Shown: positions 26,426-34,883 of the stretch, piece by piece
How the letters are laid out: the number at the start of each line of letters is the position of its first letter
How positions within the stretch are numbered: position 1 is the stretch's first letter
Source of the DNA: Streptomyces sp. NBC_01275
GTDB taxonomy: Bacteria > Actinomycetota > Actinomycetes > Streptomycetales > Streptomycetaceae
DNA length: 64,000 nt
Direction of reading: 5' to 3'
Assembly (NCBI RefSeq): GCF_026340655.1
Contig: NZ_JAPEOZ010000001.1
Location: forward strand, 4,774,001-4,838,000
Translations under genes and position numbers: made by a program
The notes under the pieces: model-generated
What the model saw: only the letters and a program-made list of their open reading frames with translations
What the model was told of the DNA's origin: nothing
Database searches by the model: none

Positions 26426-28141
26426 GTGGCGGAACGGAGTACGGCTGCCGTCGACGTGGCAGACAACAGCGGTGACGAACCGCTGACCGCGCAGGCGGAC
26501 CAGTCCACGGCCGACGGGGTGGCCCAGAACCGGGAGCAGGACACGGACAGCGACGAGGCACAGGGGAGCGACGGGACCGAACGTCTCGAGAAGGCCTCGG
26601 CGCCAGAACTGCACAGCGGGCACAAACTGGCCAGACGCTACCGCCTCGAAGAGTGCGTCACCCGTCTGGACGGCTTCAGCAGTTGGCGAGCGGTCGACGA
26701 GAAACTCCGTCGTGCCGTGGGCGTCCACGTGCTGCCGGCGGACCATGTCCGGGCGCGTTCGGTGCTGGCCGCGGCCCGCTCCTCGGCGCTGCTCGGCGAC
26801 CCTCGCTTCGTGCAGGTGCTGGACGCTGTCGAGGAGAACGACCTCGTCTACGTCGTCCACGAGTGGCTGCCCGACGCCACCGAGCTGACCGCGCTGTTCG
26901 CGGCCGGCCCGTTGGAGCCCCACGACGCCTACCAGATGGTCAGTCAGATCGCCTCCGCCATGGCCGCCGCGCACCGCGAAGGCCTGTCGCATCTGCGCCT
27001 GAACCCCAACGCCGTGCTGCGCACCTCCTCGGGCCAGTGGCGCATCCGCGGCCTCGCCGTGAACGCCGCCCTGCGCGGCATCACCTCAGACACCCCGCAG
27101 CGCACCGACACCGAGGCGATCGGCGCCCTGCTGTACGCGTCGCTCACCCAGCGCTGGCCGTACGAGAACGACGCCTACGGCCTGTCCGGGCTGCCCAAGG
27201 ACGTCGGGCTGATCGCCCCCGACCAGGTACGCGCCGGCGTCCACCGGGGCCTGTCGGAGCTGGCCATGCGCGCCCTCGTCAACGACGGGGCGACCGCCTC
27301 CCGGCACGAGGCCGCGTGCACCACGCCGGAGGAACTGGTGAAGGCGATCAGCGAGATGCCCCGCATCCGCCCGCCGGAGCCCGCGTTCACCGCACCCCCG
27401 GAGTACCAGCGCACGACGTACCAGCAGGGCACCTACGGCCGCCCCGCACCGCATCCGGGCGTCACCCAGCCGGTGCCGACCCCGCCGCCCCCGCTGCAGA
27501 GCCGTACCGGCCGGGCGCTGAAGTGGGCGGTCTCCGCGCTGCTCATCGCCGCCCTCGGCCTGGGCAGCTGGCAGCTCGCGGACGCCCTGATGGACCAGAG
27601 CAAGTCCGACGAGACGAACAAGACGCAGACCACCGACGACGGCGACAAGAACAGCGCCGCGCCCAAGCCGGTCAAGACGCTCAAGATCCAGGACGCCGCC
27701 GAGTACTACCCGGACGGCAAGCCCCAGCACGCCGGCGACGCGAAGCTCACCTACGACGGCGACAGCTCCACGTACTGGCGGTCGTACTCCTTCGAAGCCG
27801 GGCCGGTGCTGGCCCCGTACAAGCAGGGCGTGGGCATCGTCTACGACCTCGGCTCCGCGCAGAGCGTGTCGGCCGCTTCGATAGGGCTGCACTACGGCGG
27901 CCCGTACACGGCGGCCACGCTGTACGCGGCCGATTCGCTCTCGTCGTCGGCTTCGCTCAGCTCCATGAAGAAGATCGCCGACGGTCGGACCAACGGTGAA
28001 GAACTGAAGATCTCCGCCAAGACGCCGGTGAAGACGCGGTACGTTCTCGTATGGATCACCGCCGCGCCCTACTCGGGGCAGGACCAGTACAGCGGCACCG
28101 GCTACAAGCAGGCCATCACGGACGTGAAGTTCACGGGCTGA
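26426..28141 (+). CDS. Pseudokinase with membrane helix and discoidin-like C-terminal domain
   Basis: 571 aa from the GTG at 26426 (GGAGGCAGGA upstream); ATG at 26402 is an alternative. Residues about 65-310 align with the Ser/Thr kinase fold (LARRYRLEECVTRLDGFSSW), but key residues are lost: the catalytic HRD is replaced by SHLRLNPNAV, no DFG is seen (RIRGLAV), and the VAVK lysine is a His in VGVHVL. A membrane helix follows (ALKWAVSALLIAALGLGSWQ), then an external domain (AEYYPDGKPQHAGDAKLTYD, TYWRSYSF) like a discoidin/galactose-binding domain. The same modules form the C-terminal part of mycobacterial MurJ. Confidence 0.85.
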   Translation: MAERSTAAVDVADNSGDEPLTAQADQSTADGVAQNREQDTDSDEAQGSDGTERLEKASAPELHSGHKLARRYRLEECVTRLDGFSSWRAVDEKLRRAVGVHVLPADHVRARSVLAAARSSALLGDPRFVQVLDAVEENDLVYVVHEWLPDATELTALFAAGPLEPHDAYQMVSQIASAMAAAHREGLSHLRLNPNAVLRTSSGQWRIRGLAVNAALRGITSDTPQRTDTEAIGALLYASLTQRWPYENDAYGLSGLPKDVGLIAPDQVRAGVHRGLSELAMRALVNDGATASRHEAACTTPEELVKAISEMPRIRPPEPAFTAPPEYQRTTYQQGTYGRPAPHPGVTQPVPTPPPPLQSRTGRALKWAVSALLIAALGLGSWQLADALMDQSKSDETNKTQTTDDGDKNSAAPKPVKTLKIQDAAEYYPDGKPQHAGDAKLTYDGDSSTYWRSYSFEAGPVLAPYKQGVGIVYDLGSAQSVSAASIGLHYGGPYTAATLYAADSLSSSASLSSMKKIADGRTNGEELKISAKTPVKTRYVLVWITAAPYSGQDQYSGTGYKQAITDVKFTG

Positions 28142-28168
28142 CGTCTCACCGGAGGGGGAGGAGGTCCG

Positions 28169-28894
28169 ATGGCGGAAGGCGCCGGATATGACGCGGCGAA
28201 CGACCAGGACCTCCTCGCCCGCCATGTCGAGGGCGACCCCGAGGCCTTCGGTGAGCTTGTAAGGCGTCACCGCGACCGGCTCTGGGCGGTGGCCCTGCGG
28301 ACGCTGGGAGACCGCGAGGAGGCCGCTGACGCCGTCCAGGACGCCCTGGTGTCCGCCTACCGGGCCGCCCACACCTTCCGAGGCCAGTCCGCCGTCACCA
28401 CATGGCTCCACCGCATCACGGTGAACGCCTGTCTGGACCGGGCCCGCAAGATGGCCTCCCGCAAGACCTCGCCGGTCGACGACGCCGAGCGCCTGGAGCA
28501 GCTGCTGGAGCCACACGAGTCGGCCTCGGCCCCCGCGGAGCGCAATGATCTGCACCGCCAGCTCCTCGAGGCGCTGGGCACGCTCCCGCCCGACCAGCGG
28601 GCCGCCCTCGTCCTGGTGGACATGCAGGGCTACCCGGTCGCCGAGGCCGCCCGCATCCTCGACGTGCCGACCGGAACAGTGAAGAGCCGCTGTGCCCGAG
28701 GCAGAGCCAGACTTCTGCCGCTGCTCACCCATCTGCGGCCGGAAAACACCGGCGACGACAGAGAAAGAGGCGCAGGACGGAACCGGGCGCAGGGGACATC
28801 CGTCCCACCGGCAGCGGAACCTCGTGACGAGGGTCCGGACAGCGCCGGGACAGGCGATTCAGCTGCTGTGAAGGGCGGAGGTGGGCGAGCGTGA
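28169..28894 (+). CDS. sigM: ECF sigma factor SigM
   Basis: 241 aa. Region 2 (DPEAFGELVRRHRDRLWAVA, then REEAADAVQDALVSAYRAAH) and region 4 (LGTLPPDQRAALVLVDMQGY, VAEAARILDVPTGTVKSRCA) are both intact. A disordered tail of about 55 residues follows, longer than usual. The position before an anti-sigma factor and trxB-trxA matches mycobacterial sigM. The stop overlaps the next gene by 4 bp (GTGA), indicating translational coupling with the anti-sigma factor. Its promoter targets are not visible here. Confidence 0.93.
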   Translation: MAEGAGYDAANDQDLLARHVEGDPEAFGELVRRHRDRLWAVALRTLGDREEAADAVQDALVSAYRAAHTFRGQSAVTTWLHRITVNACLDRARKMASRKTSPVDDAERLEQLLEPHESASAPAERNDLHRQLLEALGTLPPDQRAALVLVDMQGYPVAEAARILDVPTGTVKSRCARGRARLLPLLTHLRPENTGDDRERGAGRNRAQGTSVPPAAEPRDEGPDSAGTGDSAAVKGGGGRA

Positions 28895-29823
28895 CATCCA
28901 CGACGGACACGACCGGGCACCCGGACGTCGCGGAGATCTCCGACCTCGCCGAGGGCCTGCTCGCCCCCTCCCGGAGCGCCGACGTCCGTCGGCACCTGGA
29001 CGCCTGCGCACTCTGCGCGGACGTGCACGCCTCCCTGGAGGAGATCCGCGGTCTGCTCGGCACGCTCCCCGGTCCGCCGCGCATGCCGGACGAGATCGCC
29101 CAGCGCATCGATGCCGCCCTCGCCGCCGAGGCTCTCCTGACCGCCACGGCTCCGGAAGGCGGAGCGACGACGGAGAACGAGGACGCGGCGAAGACGAGTA
29201 CCGCTCTCGCAGCCGACGCAGGCGCTCTCCATGTTTCACGTGAAACAACGGCCGCGACGGCCCGACCCACGGGGCACGCCCGCACCGCCTCCACCGGACC
29301 CGGCCGCAAGGACCACAAGGACCGCAAGCGGGCCGGACGCCGCAAGGTCGCCGTCCTGGGCACCGTCTTCACGGTTGCCGCCCTGGGGCTCGGTTCCGTC
29401 CTGGTGTCGTCGCTGACGGGCGGCGGGGGACCGGGCGGATCGGCGCATGGGCAACAGTCCACGGCCGCCGACACGTTCGCCGCGAGCAGTCTGGAACAAC
29501 AGGTCACCGATCTCCTCGGCAAGTCCTCCGGCTCCCGCGCCCCGCACAGCCTGGGCGTCGAGAACGAGCCCGACTCCGCGACGCCCAAGATTCTCCGGGA
29601 GCCCACGGTCCCCCCTTGTGTGCAGAAGGGCATCGGACAGAGCGACGCGGCTCTCGCCACCGAGGAGGGCACGTACCAGGGAAGGGACGCCCTGCTCGTG
29701 GTGCTGCCCGACGCCTCCGACAGCACCCGGATCACCGTCTATCTCATGGACGCGACCTGCGTGCAGCACCCCTCGACCGGCACCGCCAAGGTGCTGCTGA
29801 AGGACTCCTACACCCGAAGCTGA
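28891..29823 (+). CDS. SigM anti-sigma factor, zinc-finger (ZAS) type
   Basis: 310 aa from the GTG at 28891. The N-terminal cytoplasmic domain holds the HxxxCxxC motif ([16 protein letters not shown]) of zinc-binding anti-sigma factors, which hold the sigma factor inactive. A membrane helix ([20 protein letters not shown], near residues 152-172) leads to an external domain with paired cysteines (PCVQKG, ATCVQ), possibly the signal-sensing part. A parS site lies in the coding sequence at 29233-29246 and is read as VSRET (residues 115-119) in the linker before the membrane helix. Downstream lie trxB and trxA, consistent with redox control. Confidence 0.88.
   Translation: MTSTTDTTGHPDVAEISDLAEGLLAPSRSADVRRHLDACALCADVHASLEEIRGLLGTLPGPPRMPDEIAQRIDAALAAEALLTATAPEGGATTENEDAAKTSTALAADAGALHVSRETTAATARPTGHARTASTGPGRKDHKDRKRAGRRKVAVLGTVFTVAALGLGSVLVSSLTGGGGPGGSAHGQQSTAADTFAASSLEQQVTDLLGKSSGSRAPHSLGVENEPDSATPKILREPTVPPCVQKGIGQSDAALATEEGTYQGRDALLVVLPDASDSTRITVYLMDATCVQHPSTGTAKVLLKDSYTRS
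29233..29246. promoter_or_regulatory. parS site inside the anti-sigma gene
   Basis: Perfect GTTTCACGTGAAAC, flanked by T and A to make a 16-bp palindrome; codons read VSRET. Confidence 0.92.
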
Positions 29824-30004
29824 CGCGCGACGCGTCGGCCCCTTCCTGCATGGCGTCTCCCGTCGCCTCTCCCCTACGAGGTCCTCCCTTCGTGTGCCCG
29901 GACACACCGGGAATGCACGCCCCTTAGGATCCGTTGGGTGGGGTGAGAGTTCAGAGCAGCTCCCACCGGTCGATCGACGCAGACCAGAGACGAGGAACCA
30001 AGCC

Positions 30005-30973
30005 GTGAGCGACGTCCGAAACGTGATCATCATCGGCTCCGGGCCCGCCGGCTACACGGCGGCCCTCTACACCGCGCGCGCGTCGCTGAAGCCGCTGGTG
30101 TTCGAAGGTGCCGTCACCGCGGGCGGCGCCCTGATGAACACCACCGAGGTGGAGAACTTCCCCGGCTTCCAGGACGGCATCATGGGCCCCGAGCTCATGG
30201 ACAACATGCGCGCGCAGGCGGAGCGCTTCGGCGCCGAGCTCATCCCGGACGACATCGTCAACGTCGACCTGACCGGTGAGATCAAGACCGTCACGGACAC
30301 CGCGGGCACCGTCCACCGGGCGAAGGCCGTCATCGTCACGACCGGCTCCCAGCACCGCAAGCTCGGACTGCCGAACGAGGACGCCCTCTCCGGCCGTGGG
30401 GTCTCCTGGTGCGCCACCTGTGACGGGTTCTTCTTCAAGGACCAGGACATCGCCGTGATCGGCGGCGGCGACACGGCGATGGAGGAGGCGACCTTCCTCT
30501 CGCGCTTCGCCAAGTCCGTGACGATCGTCCACCGCCGGGACAGCCTGCGCGCCTCCAAGGCGATGCAGGAGCGCGCGTTCGCCGACCCGAAGATCAAGTT
30601 CGTCTGGGACAGCGAGGTCGCCGAGATCCAGGGCGACCAGAAGCTCGCGTCGCTCAAGCTGCGCAACCTCAAGACCGGCGAGCTCTCCGACCTTGCGGTC
30701 ACCGGCCTGTTCATCGCGATCGGCCACGACCCGCGCACCGAGCTCTTCAAGGGCCAGCTCGACCTCGACGAGGAGGGCTACCTCAAGGTCGCCGCGCCCT
30801 CGACCCGGACGAACCTGACAGGCGTCTTCGCCGCCGGCGACGTGGTGGACCACACCTACCGCCAGGCGATCACCGCGGCCGGCACCGGCTGTTCCTCCGC
30901 TCTCGACGCCGAGCGCTTCCTCGCCGCCCTCGCGGACGAGGAGCAGGCCGAGCCTGCGAAGACCTCCGTCTGA
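30005..30973 (+). CDS. trxB: Thioredoxin reductase
   Basis: 322 aa from the GTG at 30005; the open frame extends upstream without an SD-supported start. FAD-binding GxGPAG at the N-terminus ([14 protein letters not shown]), the redox-active CATC (Cys136 and Cys139, in [11 protein letters not shown]), the NADPH-binding [14 protein letters not shown], and the C-terminal FAD motif [10 protein letters not shown] are all present. It reduces thioredoxin with NADPH. trxA starts 37 bp later, so the pair is an operon, probably with sigM upstream. Confidence 0.97.
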   Translation: MSDVRNVIIIGSGPAGYTAALYTARASLKPLVFEGAVTAGGALMNTTEVENFPGFQDGIMGPELMDNMRAQAERFGAELIPDDIVNVDLTGEIKTVTDTAGTVHRAKAVIVTTGSQHRKLGLPNEDALSGRGVSWCATCDGFFFKDQDIAVIGGGDTAMEEATFLSRFAKSVTIVHRRDSLRASKAMQERAFADPKIKFVWDSEVAEIQGDQKLASLKLRNLKTGELSDLAVTGLFIAIGHDPRTELFKGQLDLDEEGYLKVAAPSTRTNLTGVFAAGDVVDHTYRQAITAAGTGCSSALDAERFLAALADEEQAEPAKTSV

Positions 30974-31010
30974 TCCCCTCTCTCCCACCGCACAGAATGA
31001 AGGAGCCCCT

Positions 31011-31343
31011 GTGGCCGGCACCCTGAAGAATGTGACCGACGCCGACTTCGACGAGGTCGTCCTCAAGAGCGACAAGCCCGTCCTGGTGGACTTCTGGGCC
31101 GAGTGGTGCGGTCCGTGCCGCCAGATCGCTCCCTCCCTCGAGGCCATCGCCGCCGAGCACGGCGACAAGATCGAGATCGTCAAGCTCAACATCGACGAGA
31201 ACCCGACGACGGCCGCCAAGTACGGCGTCATGTCGATCCCGACCCTGAACGTCTACCAGGGCGGCGAGGTCGCCAAGACGATCGTCGGGGCCAAGCCGAA
31301 GGCCGCGCTCGTCCGCGACCTCGAGGGCTTCATCGCCGAGTGA
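31011..31343 (+). CDS. trxA: Thioredoxin
   Basis: 110 aa from GTG. The active site WCGPC (Cys33, Cys36) and the cis-proline region SIPTLNVYQGG are intact. It reduces cytoplasmic disulphides, reloaded by the adjacent TrxB. Start supported by AAGGAGCCCCT upstream. The unit ends at a parS site and a strong hairpin. Confidence 0.97.
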   Translation: MAGTLKNVTDADFDEVVLKSDKPVLVDFWAEWCGPCRQIAPSLEAIAAEHGDKIEIVKLNIDENPTTAAKYGVMSIPTLNVYQGGEVAKTIVGAKPKAALVRDLEGFIAE

Positions 31344-31371
31344 CGCGCTGAGCCGTCGAACCGACGGCAAT

Positions 31372-31385
31372 GTTTCACGTGAAAC
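31372..31385. promoter_or_regulatory. parS site
   Basis: Perfect GTTTCACGTGAAAC between trxA (stop 31343) and the terminator; flanks AT/AT make an 18-bp palindrome. Confidence 0.92.
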
Positions 31386-31390
31386 ATCGA

Positions 31391-31416
31391 TGGGCCGACC
31401 CGCAAGGGTCGGCCCA
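31391..31416. terminator. Terminator between trxA and the GNAT gene
   Basis: TGGGCCGACCC and GGGTCGGCCCA pair perfectly around the GCAA tetraloop; shared by the convergent genes. Confidence 0.85.
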
Positions 31417-31443
31417 TTCGCGTACTCAGACTCACTCCCGTAC

Positions 31444-32061
31444 TCAGAGCGGTCGCAGCGCAGGCTCCTTCTGGACCGCCCCCAACAGCCGGTCGAGCGC
31501 CATCTCCACGTCTTCCTTCCAGGAGAGCGTGGTCCGCAGTTCCAGCCTCAGTCGAGGATGGGTGGGATGGAATCGCACCGTCTTGAAGCCCACCGCCAGC
31601 AGATGGTCGGCCGGAAGCATGCAGGACGGTTCCTTCCAGCGGGCGTCGCCGAACGCCTCGATCGCCTTGAAGCCCCGCCGCAGCAGGTCCTTGGCAACAG
31701 TCTGGACCATCACCCGGCCCAGCCCCTGGCCCTGGTAGCCCGGCATGATGAACGCGGTCATCAGCTGCACCGCGTCCGGCGACACGGGGCTCGTGGGGAA
31801 CGCCGTCGAGCGGGGGACGTATGCCGGCGGCGCGTAGAGCACGAAGCCCACGGGAACGTCGTCGACATAGACGACCCGGCCGCAGGACCCCCAGTCCAAC
31901 AGGACGGCGGAGATCCAGCCCTCCTTCTCCACTGCTGCCGTGCCCGACCTCAGCGCGGCCGCACCGCTGACGGGGTCCAGCTCCCAGAAGACGCACGAGC
32001 GACAGCGCTTGGGAAGGTCTTGAAGGTTGTCCAGCGTGAGCGGTACGAGCCGACGCCCCAT
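31444..32061 (-). CDS. GNAT-family acetyltransferase
   Basis: 205 aa from the ATG at 32061. Acetyl-CoA motif A is MPGYQGQGLGRVMVQTVAKDL (Q-G-Q-G-L-G). The N-terminus has CRSCVFWEL, a CxxC that could bind metal or be redox-active. Downstream of trxA/trxB on the opposite strand and next to parB; the same family member occupies this place in S. coelicolor (SCO3888), where its role is not known to me. Substrate unknown. Confidence 0.85.
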   Translation of the reverse strand: MGRRLVPLTLDNLQDLPKRCRSCVFWELDPVSGAAALRSGTAAVEKEGWISAVLLDWGSCGRVVYVDDVPVGFVLYAPPAYVPRSTAFPTSPVSPDAVQLMTAFIMPGYQGQGLGRVMVQTVAKDLLRRGFKAIEAFGDARWKEPSCMLPADHLLAVGFKTVRFHPTHPRLRLELRTTLSWKEDVEMALDRLLGAVQKEPALRPL

Positions 32062-32198
32062 GAAGGCTGTTCCTCGCTTCCGTCGCCCGCAGCGTCGCGA
32101 GCGGCTGTCAGAGCGCTCCGTTCCCTGAGCAGGCTGCCGACGAAGCCGCCGACCGCGCCCAGCCCCAATCCCGCGCTCACCAGTCCGGTCCGGCTCAT
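31950..32198 (-). CDS. Possible small membrane protein, doubtful
   Basis: An 82-codon frame beginning MSRTGLVSAGLGLGAVGGFV, with one hydrophobic segment and then RERSALTAARDAAGDGSEEQ. The last third overlaps the start of the GNAT gene out of frame, and the SD is weak. The first 45 residues look protein-like; the rest probably is not. It could be a real short gene with a frameshift, or chance. Confidence 0.25.
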   Translation of the reverse strand: MSRTGLVSAGLGLGAVGGFVGSLLRERSALTAARDAAGDGSEEQPSWGVGSYRSRWTTFKTFPSAVARASSGSWTPSAVRPR

Positions 32199-32258
32199 CG
32201 TTCGCAAGGCCCCCGCCTCCCACTCCGAGGTGCTGCCAGGTGGATGCGCCCTACCTCA

Positions 32259-32280
32259 TCGCATCGTATCGACGATGCGA
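32259..32280. promoter_or_regulatory. Inverted repeat in the parB-GNAT gap
   Basis: TCGCATCGT, four bases, ACGATGCGA: a 9-bp perfect inverted repeat about 60 bp upstream of the doubtful small ORF, in the 297-bp gap 32062-32358. It could be an operator. No regulator assigned. Confidence 0.35.
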
Positions 32281-32306
32281 TTGCATCGATACCGACCGAA
32301 AGCAAA

Positions 32307-32347
32307 GAGCGAGCCGTGTTCCGGTACACACCGGACACGGCTCGCTC
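32307..32347 (-). terminator. Terminator of parAB
   Basis: GAGCGAGCCGTGT at 32307-32319 pairs with ACACGGCTCGCTC at 32335-32347, with an inner CCGG/CCGG helix; 12 bp past the parB stop on the minus strand. Confidence 0.8.
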
Positions 32348-32358
32348 ACAGCACTCGC

Positions 32359-33474
32359 TCAGCCGTCCGTCTCCTCGGATCCGTCCGTCTCCTCGGAGTC
32401 GCCGTCCACGAGGCCCTTCTGCAGGACGGGTCCCTCACCGGGGGCCAGTGTGCCGAGGATGCGCTCGAGGTCCTCCATGGAGGCGAACTCGACGGTGATC
32501 TTGCCCTTCTTCTGCCCCAGGTCGACCTTCACCCGTGTCTCGAAGCGGTCCGAGAGCCGGGTCGCGAGATCGGTCAGCGCCGGGGAGACCCGACCACCGG
32601 CCCGCGGGCCCTTGGAGCGCTGGGCCGTCTGTGGGCGCGAACCCATGAGGGTCACGATCTCCTCGACGGCCCGCACCGAGAGCCCCTCGGCCACGATCCG
32701 GTGGGCCAGCCGGTCCTGCTCCTCCGAGTCGTCCACGGAGAGCAGCGCCCGGGCATGGCCGGCGGAGAGGACTCCGGCGGCGACCCGACGCTGGACCGCC
32801 GGCGAGAGCTTCAGCAGGCGCAGGGTGTTGGAGACCTGCGGACGGGACCGGCCGATGCGGTCCGCCAACTGGTCGTGCGTGCAGTTGAAGTCCCTCAGCA
32901 GCTGGTCGTAGGCGGCCGCCTCTTCCAGCGGGTTCAGCTGAGCCCGGTGGAGGTTCTCCAGCAGGGCGTCCAGAAGCAGCTTCTCGTCGTCCGTGGCCCG
33001 CACGATCGCCGGGATCGCCTCCAGGCCCGCCTCCCGGCAGGCCCGCCAGCGCCGCTCGCCCATGATGAGCTCATAGCGCGTGGGACCGGTCTGCCGTACG
33101 ACGACCGGCTGGAGGAGACCTACCTCCTGGATGGAGGTGATCAGCTCGTGCAGCGCATCCTCGTCGAAGACCTCGCGCGGCTGACGGGGGTTCGGCGTGA
33201 TGTCGTCGAGCGGGATCTCGGCGAAGTGCGCACCGATGGGCGGCGGCGGCATCTCCAGGACGCCGTTCGCCGACAGCTCCTCTGTTTCACGTGAAACCGG
33301 CGGCAGCGTGGCCACCTTCGCCGCGGCCACCCCGCGGTCGGTCGTCAGGACCGGGACAGCGGCGGGGGACGTAGAGCCCCCGCCGACCGCGGCCTGCGCC
33401 GGGTTCTTCTCGGTCGGGGCAGCAGGGATCAGTGCGCCAAGCCCACGGCCCAACCCCCTCCGTCGCTCACTCAC
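32359..33474 (-). CDS. parB: Chromosome partitioning protein ParB
   Basis: 371 aa from GTG, overlapping the parA stop by 4 bp. It begins [20 protein letters not shown], the conserved ParA-contacting N-terminus. The CTP-binding/N-engagement domain contains [20 protein letters not shown] and the [13 protein letters not shown] motif; the HTH region is [22 protein letters not shown]-terminal dimerisation domain and a repeated SEETDG tail follow. ParB binds and spreads from parS, twelve of which are in this window. One parS lies in its own coding sequence (read VSRET, residues 60-64). Confidence 0.96.
   Translation of the reverse strand: MSERRRGLGRGLGALIPAAPTEKNPAQAAVGGGSTSPAAVPVLTTDRGVAAAKVATLPPVSRETEELSANGVLEMPPPPIGAHFAEIPLDDITPNPRQPREVFDEDALHELITSIQEVGLLQPVVVRQTGPTRYELIMGERRWRACREAGLEAIPAIVRATDDEKLLLDALLENLHRAQLNPLEEAAAYDQLLRDFNCTHDQLADRIGRSRPQVSNTLRLLKLSPAVQRRVAAGVLSAGHARALLSVDDSEEQDRLAHRIVAEGLSVRAVEEIVTLMGSRPQTAQRSKGPRAGGRVSPALTDLATRLSDRFETRVKVDLGQKKGKITVEFASMEDLERILGTLAPGEGPVLQKGLVDGDSEETDGSEETDG
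33284..33297. promoter_or_regulatory. parS site inside parB
   Basis: Perfect GTTTCACGTGAAAC in the region coding for the low-complexity linker between the N-terminal tail and the CTP-binding domain. Confidence 0.92.
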
Positions 33475-34544
33475 TGGATCCCCTCCACCATGTTCGGGTT
33501 GTTCTGGGCGCCGATATGGGCGTGGGTGGCGTCGTAACTGATCCCCACTCCCCTCAGCGCGATCTCTCGTGCCGCCTCAAGATAGGAGAGGGCGCCGCTC
33601 GATCCCGGATCGTAGGTCAGCACCGTCTGCCCATAGCTCGGCGCCTCGGAGATACGGACCGAGCGAGGAATGCTCGTCCGCAGCACCTCCTCGCCGAAGT
33701 GGGTGCGCACCTCTTCCGCGACCTGTGACGCGAGACGCGTCCGGCCGTCGTACATGGTGAGCAGGATGGTCGACACATGCAGCGTGGGGTTGAGGTGCCC
33801 CCGTACCAGGTCGACGTTGCGCAGCAACTGGCCCAGGCCCTCCAGCGCGTAGTACTCGCACTGAATCGGGATGAGGACCTCCGCGCCGGCCACCAGTGCG
33901 TTGACCGTCAGAAGGCCGAGCGAGGGCGGACAGTCGATGAGGATGTAGTCCAGAGGCTGCTCATATGCCTGGATCGCCCGCTGCAGTCGGCTCTCTCGTG
34001 CCACCAGGGAGACCAGCTCGATCTCCGCACCGGCGAGATCGATCGTGGCGGGGGCGCAGAAGAGGCCTTCGACATCGAGGACCGGCTGGACGACCTCCGC
34101 CAGTGGTCGACTGTCGACCAGCACGTCATAGATGGACGGGACCTCGGCGTGGTGGTCGATCCCCAGGGCGGTGGAGGCATTGCCCTGCGGGTCGAGGTCG
34201 ACCACCAGGACACGGCCCCCGTGCAGGGCCAGGGAAGCGGCAAGGTTGACGGTCGTCGTCGTCTTGCCCACTCCGCCCTTCTGGTTGGCGACCACCATGA
34301 TGCGGGTCTGCTCGGGGCGTGGCAGACCTTCGCCTGCGCGGCCCAGAGCTTCTACCGCCAGTTGGGCAGCACGACCGATCGGAGTGTCGTCCATGGGGGG
34401 CGGTGTTTCACGTGAAACATCCTCCCCCAGGGACTCGGTGCGGGGACCGGGGACCGGATCGGTCATCGGTCCCGCGATGTTGGCGTCGGACCGCAAGGAT
34501 TCACTCTCCTCGACTTCAAGCTCGCAATGAACAGAGCCTGCCAT
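33471..34544 (-). CDS. parA: Chromosome partitioning ATPase ParA
   Basis: 357 aa from the ATG at 34544, chosen because it gives a normal Streptomyces length; the frame stays open to 34739, where it merely reads through a parS site. The N-terminal about 80 residues are a variable extension. The deviant Walker A is [14 protein letters not shown] (KGGVGKT at residues 89-95), Walker A' [11 protein letters not shown], and Walker [13 protein letters not shown]. ParA assembles on the nucleoid and tip-associated structures and moves ParB-parS complexes during sporulation. A parS (residues 43-47, VSRET) is inside the gene. Confidence 0.95.
   Translation of the reverse strand: MAGSVHCELEVEESESLRSDANIAGPMTDPVPGPRTESLGEDVSRETPPPMDDTPIGRAAQLAVEALGRAGEGLPRPEQTRIMVVANQKGGVGKTTTTVNLAASLALHGGRVLVVDLDPQGNASTALGIDHHAEVPSIYDVLVDSRPLAEVVQPVLDVEGLFCAPATIDLAGAEIELVSLVARESRLQRAIQAYEQPLDYILIDCPPSLGLLTVNALVAGAEVLIPIQCEYYALEGLGQLLRNVDLVRGHLNPTLHVSTILLTMYDGRTRLASQVAEEVRTHFGEEVLRTSIPRSVRISEAPSYGQTVLTYDPGSSGALSYLEAAREIALRGVGISYDATHAHIGAQNNPNMVEGIQ
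34405..34418. promoter_or_regulatory. parS site inside parA
   Basis: Perfect GTTTCACGTGAAAC in the region coding for ParA's variable N-terminal extension. Confidence 0.92.
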
Positions 34545-34580
34545 GCCTTCGGGGTCATGAACCAGTGAGGCCTGGTGTTC

Positions 34581-34607
34581 TGTGGAGAAATCCACCTCTG
34601 TGGACAA
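34581..34607. promoter_or_regulatory. DnaA-box pair upstream of parA
   Basis: On the minus strand, TTCTCCACA (34581-34589) and TTGTCCACA (34599-34607), the latter the preferred Streptomyces DnaA box, 37-63 bp upstream of the parA ATG. They could couple parAB expression to replication initiation. Confidence 0.5.
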
Positions 34608-34723
34608 CTCCCGTCCCGTATCGAGTGAAGCGACGGGCTTATCGAGGGAACCGAGAGGCTTGCGGTCGCGGGGTTCGGCTGCGGCGCGACCGCGGCTGAT
34701 GATGCCGTGGAGCAGGGAGCGAC

Positions 34724-34737
34724 GTTTCACGTGAAAC
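34724..34737. promoter_or_regulatory. parS site in the parA upstream region
   Basis: Perfect GTTTCACGTGAAAC 180 bp upstream of the parA start, in the 339-bp gap to rsmG; the closest parS to dnaA in this window. Confidence 0.92.
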
Positions 34738-34800
34738 ACGATGCACAGCGCGCGCGGCCGGATCTTCGCGACACTCCGCGCCGCAGAGGTTGGGAAGCTT

Positions 34801-34873
34801 GTGTGGAGTACATCTCGTCGTCAGGGCGATCACGCCCCTCCGCCCCGTGAGGCGGCCGTGAGGTACTCCACAC
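34801..34873 (-). repeat. Long-range inverted repeat after rsmG
   Basis: GTGTGGAGTAC (34801-34811) and GTACTCCACAC (34863-34873) are perfect reverse complements 51 bp apart, ending 11 bp from the rsmG stop. Could be an rsmG terminator or a structured leader of parA. Inside it a smaller GCGG/CCGC helix is possible. Confidence 0.4.
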
Positions 34874-34883
34874 CAGCGTCCGG

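Noticed and set aside
34545..34739. Upstream extension of ParA from a GTG inside parS
   Set aside because: It merely reads through the parS site (MFHVKR...); its amino-acid sequence is not conserved-looking and the ATG at 34544 gives a normal length.
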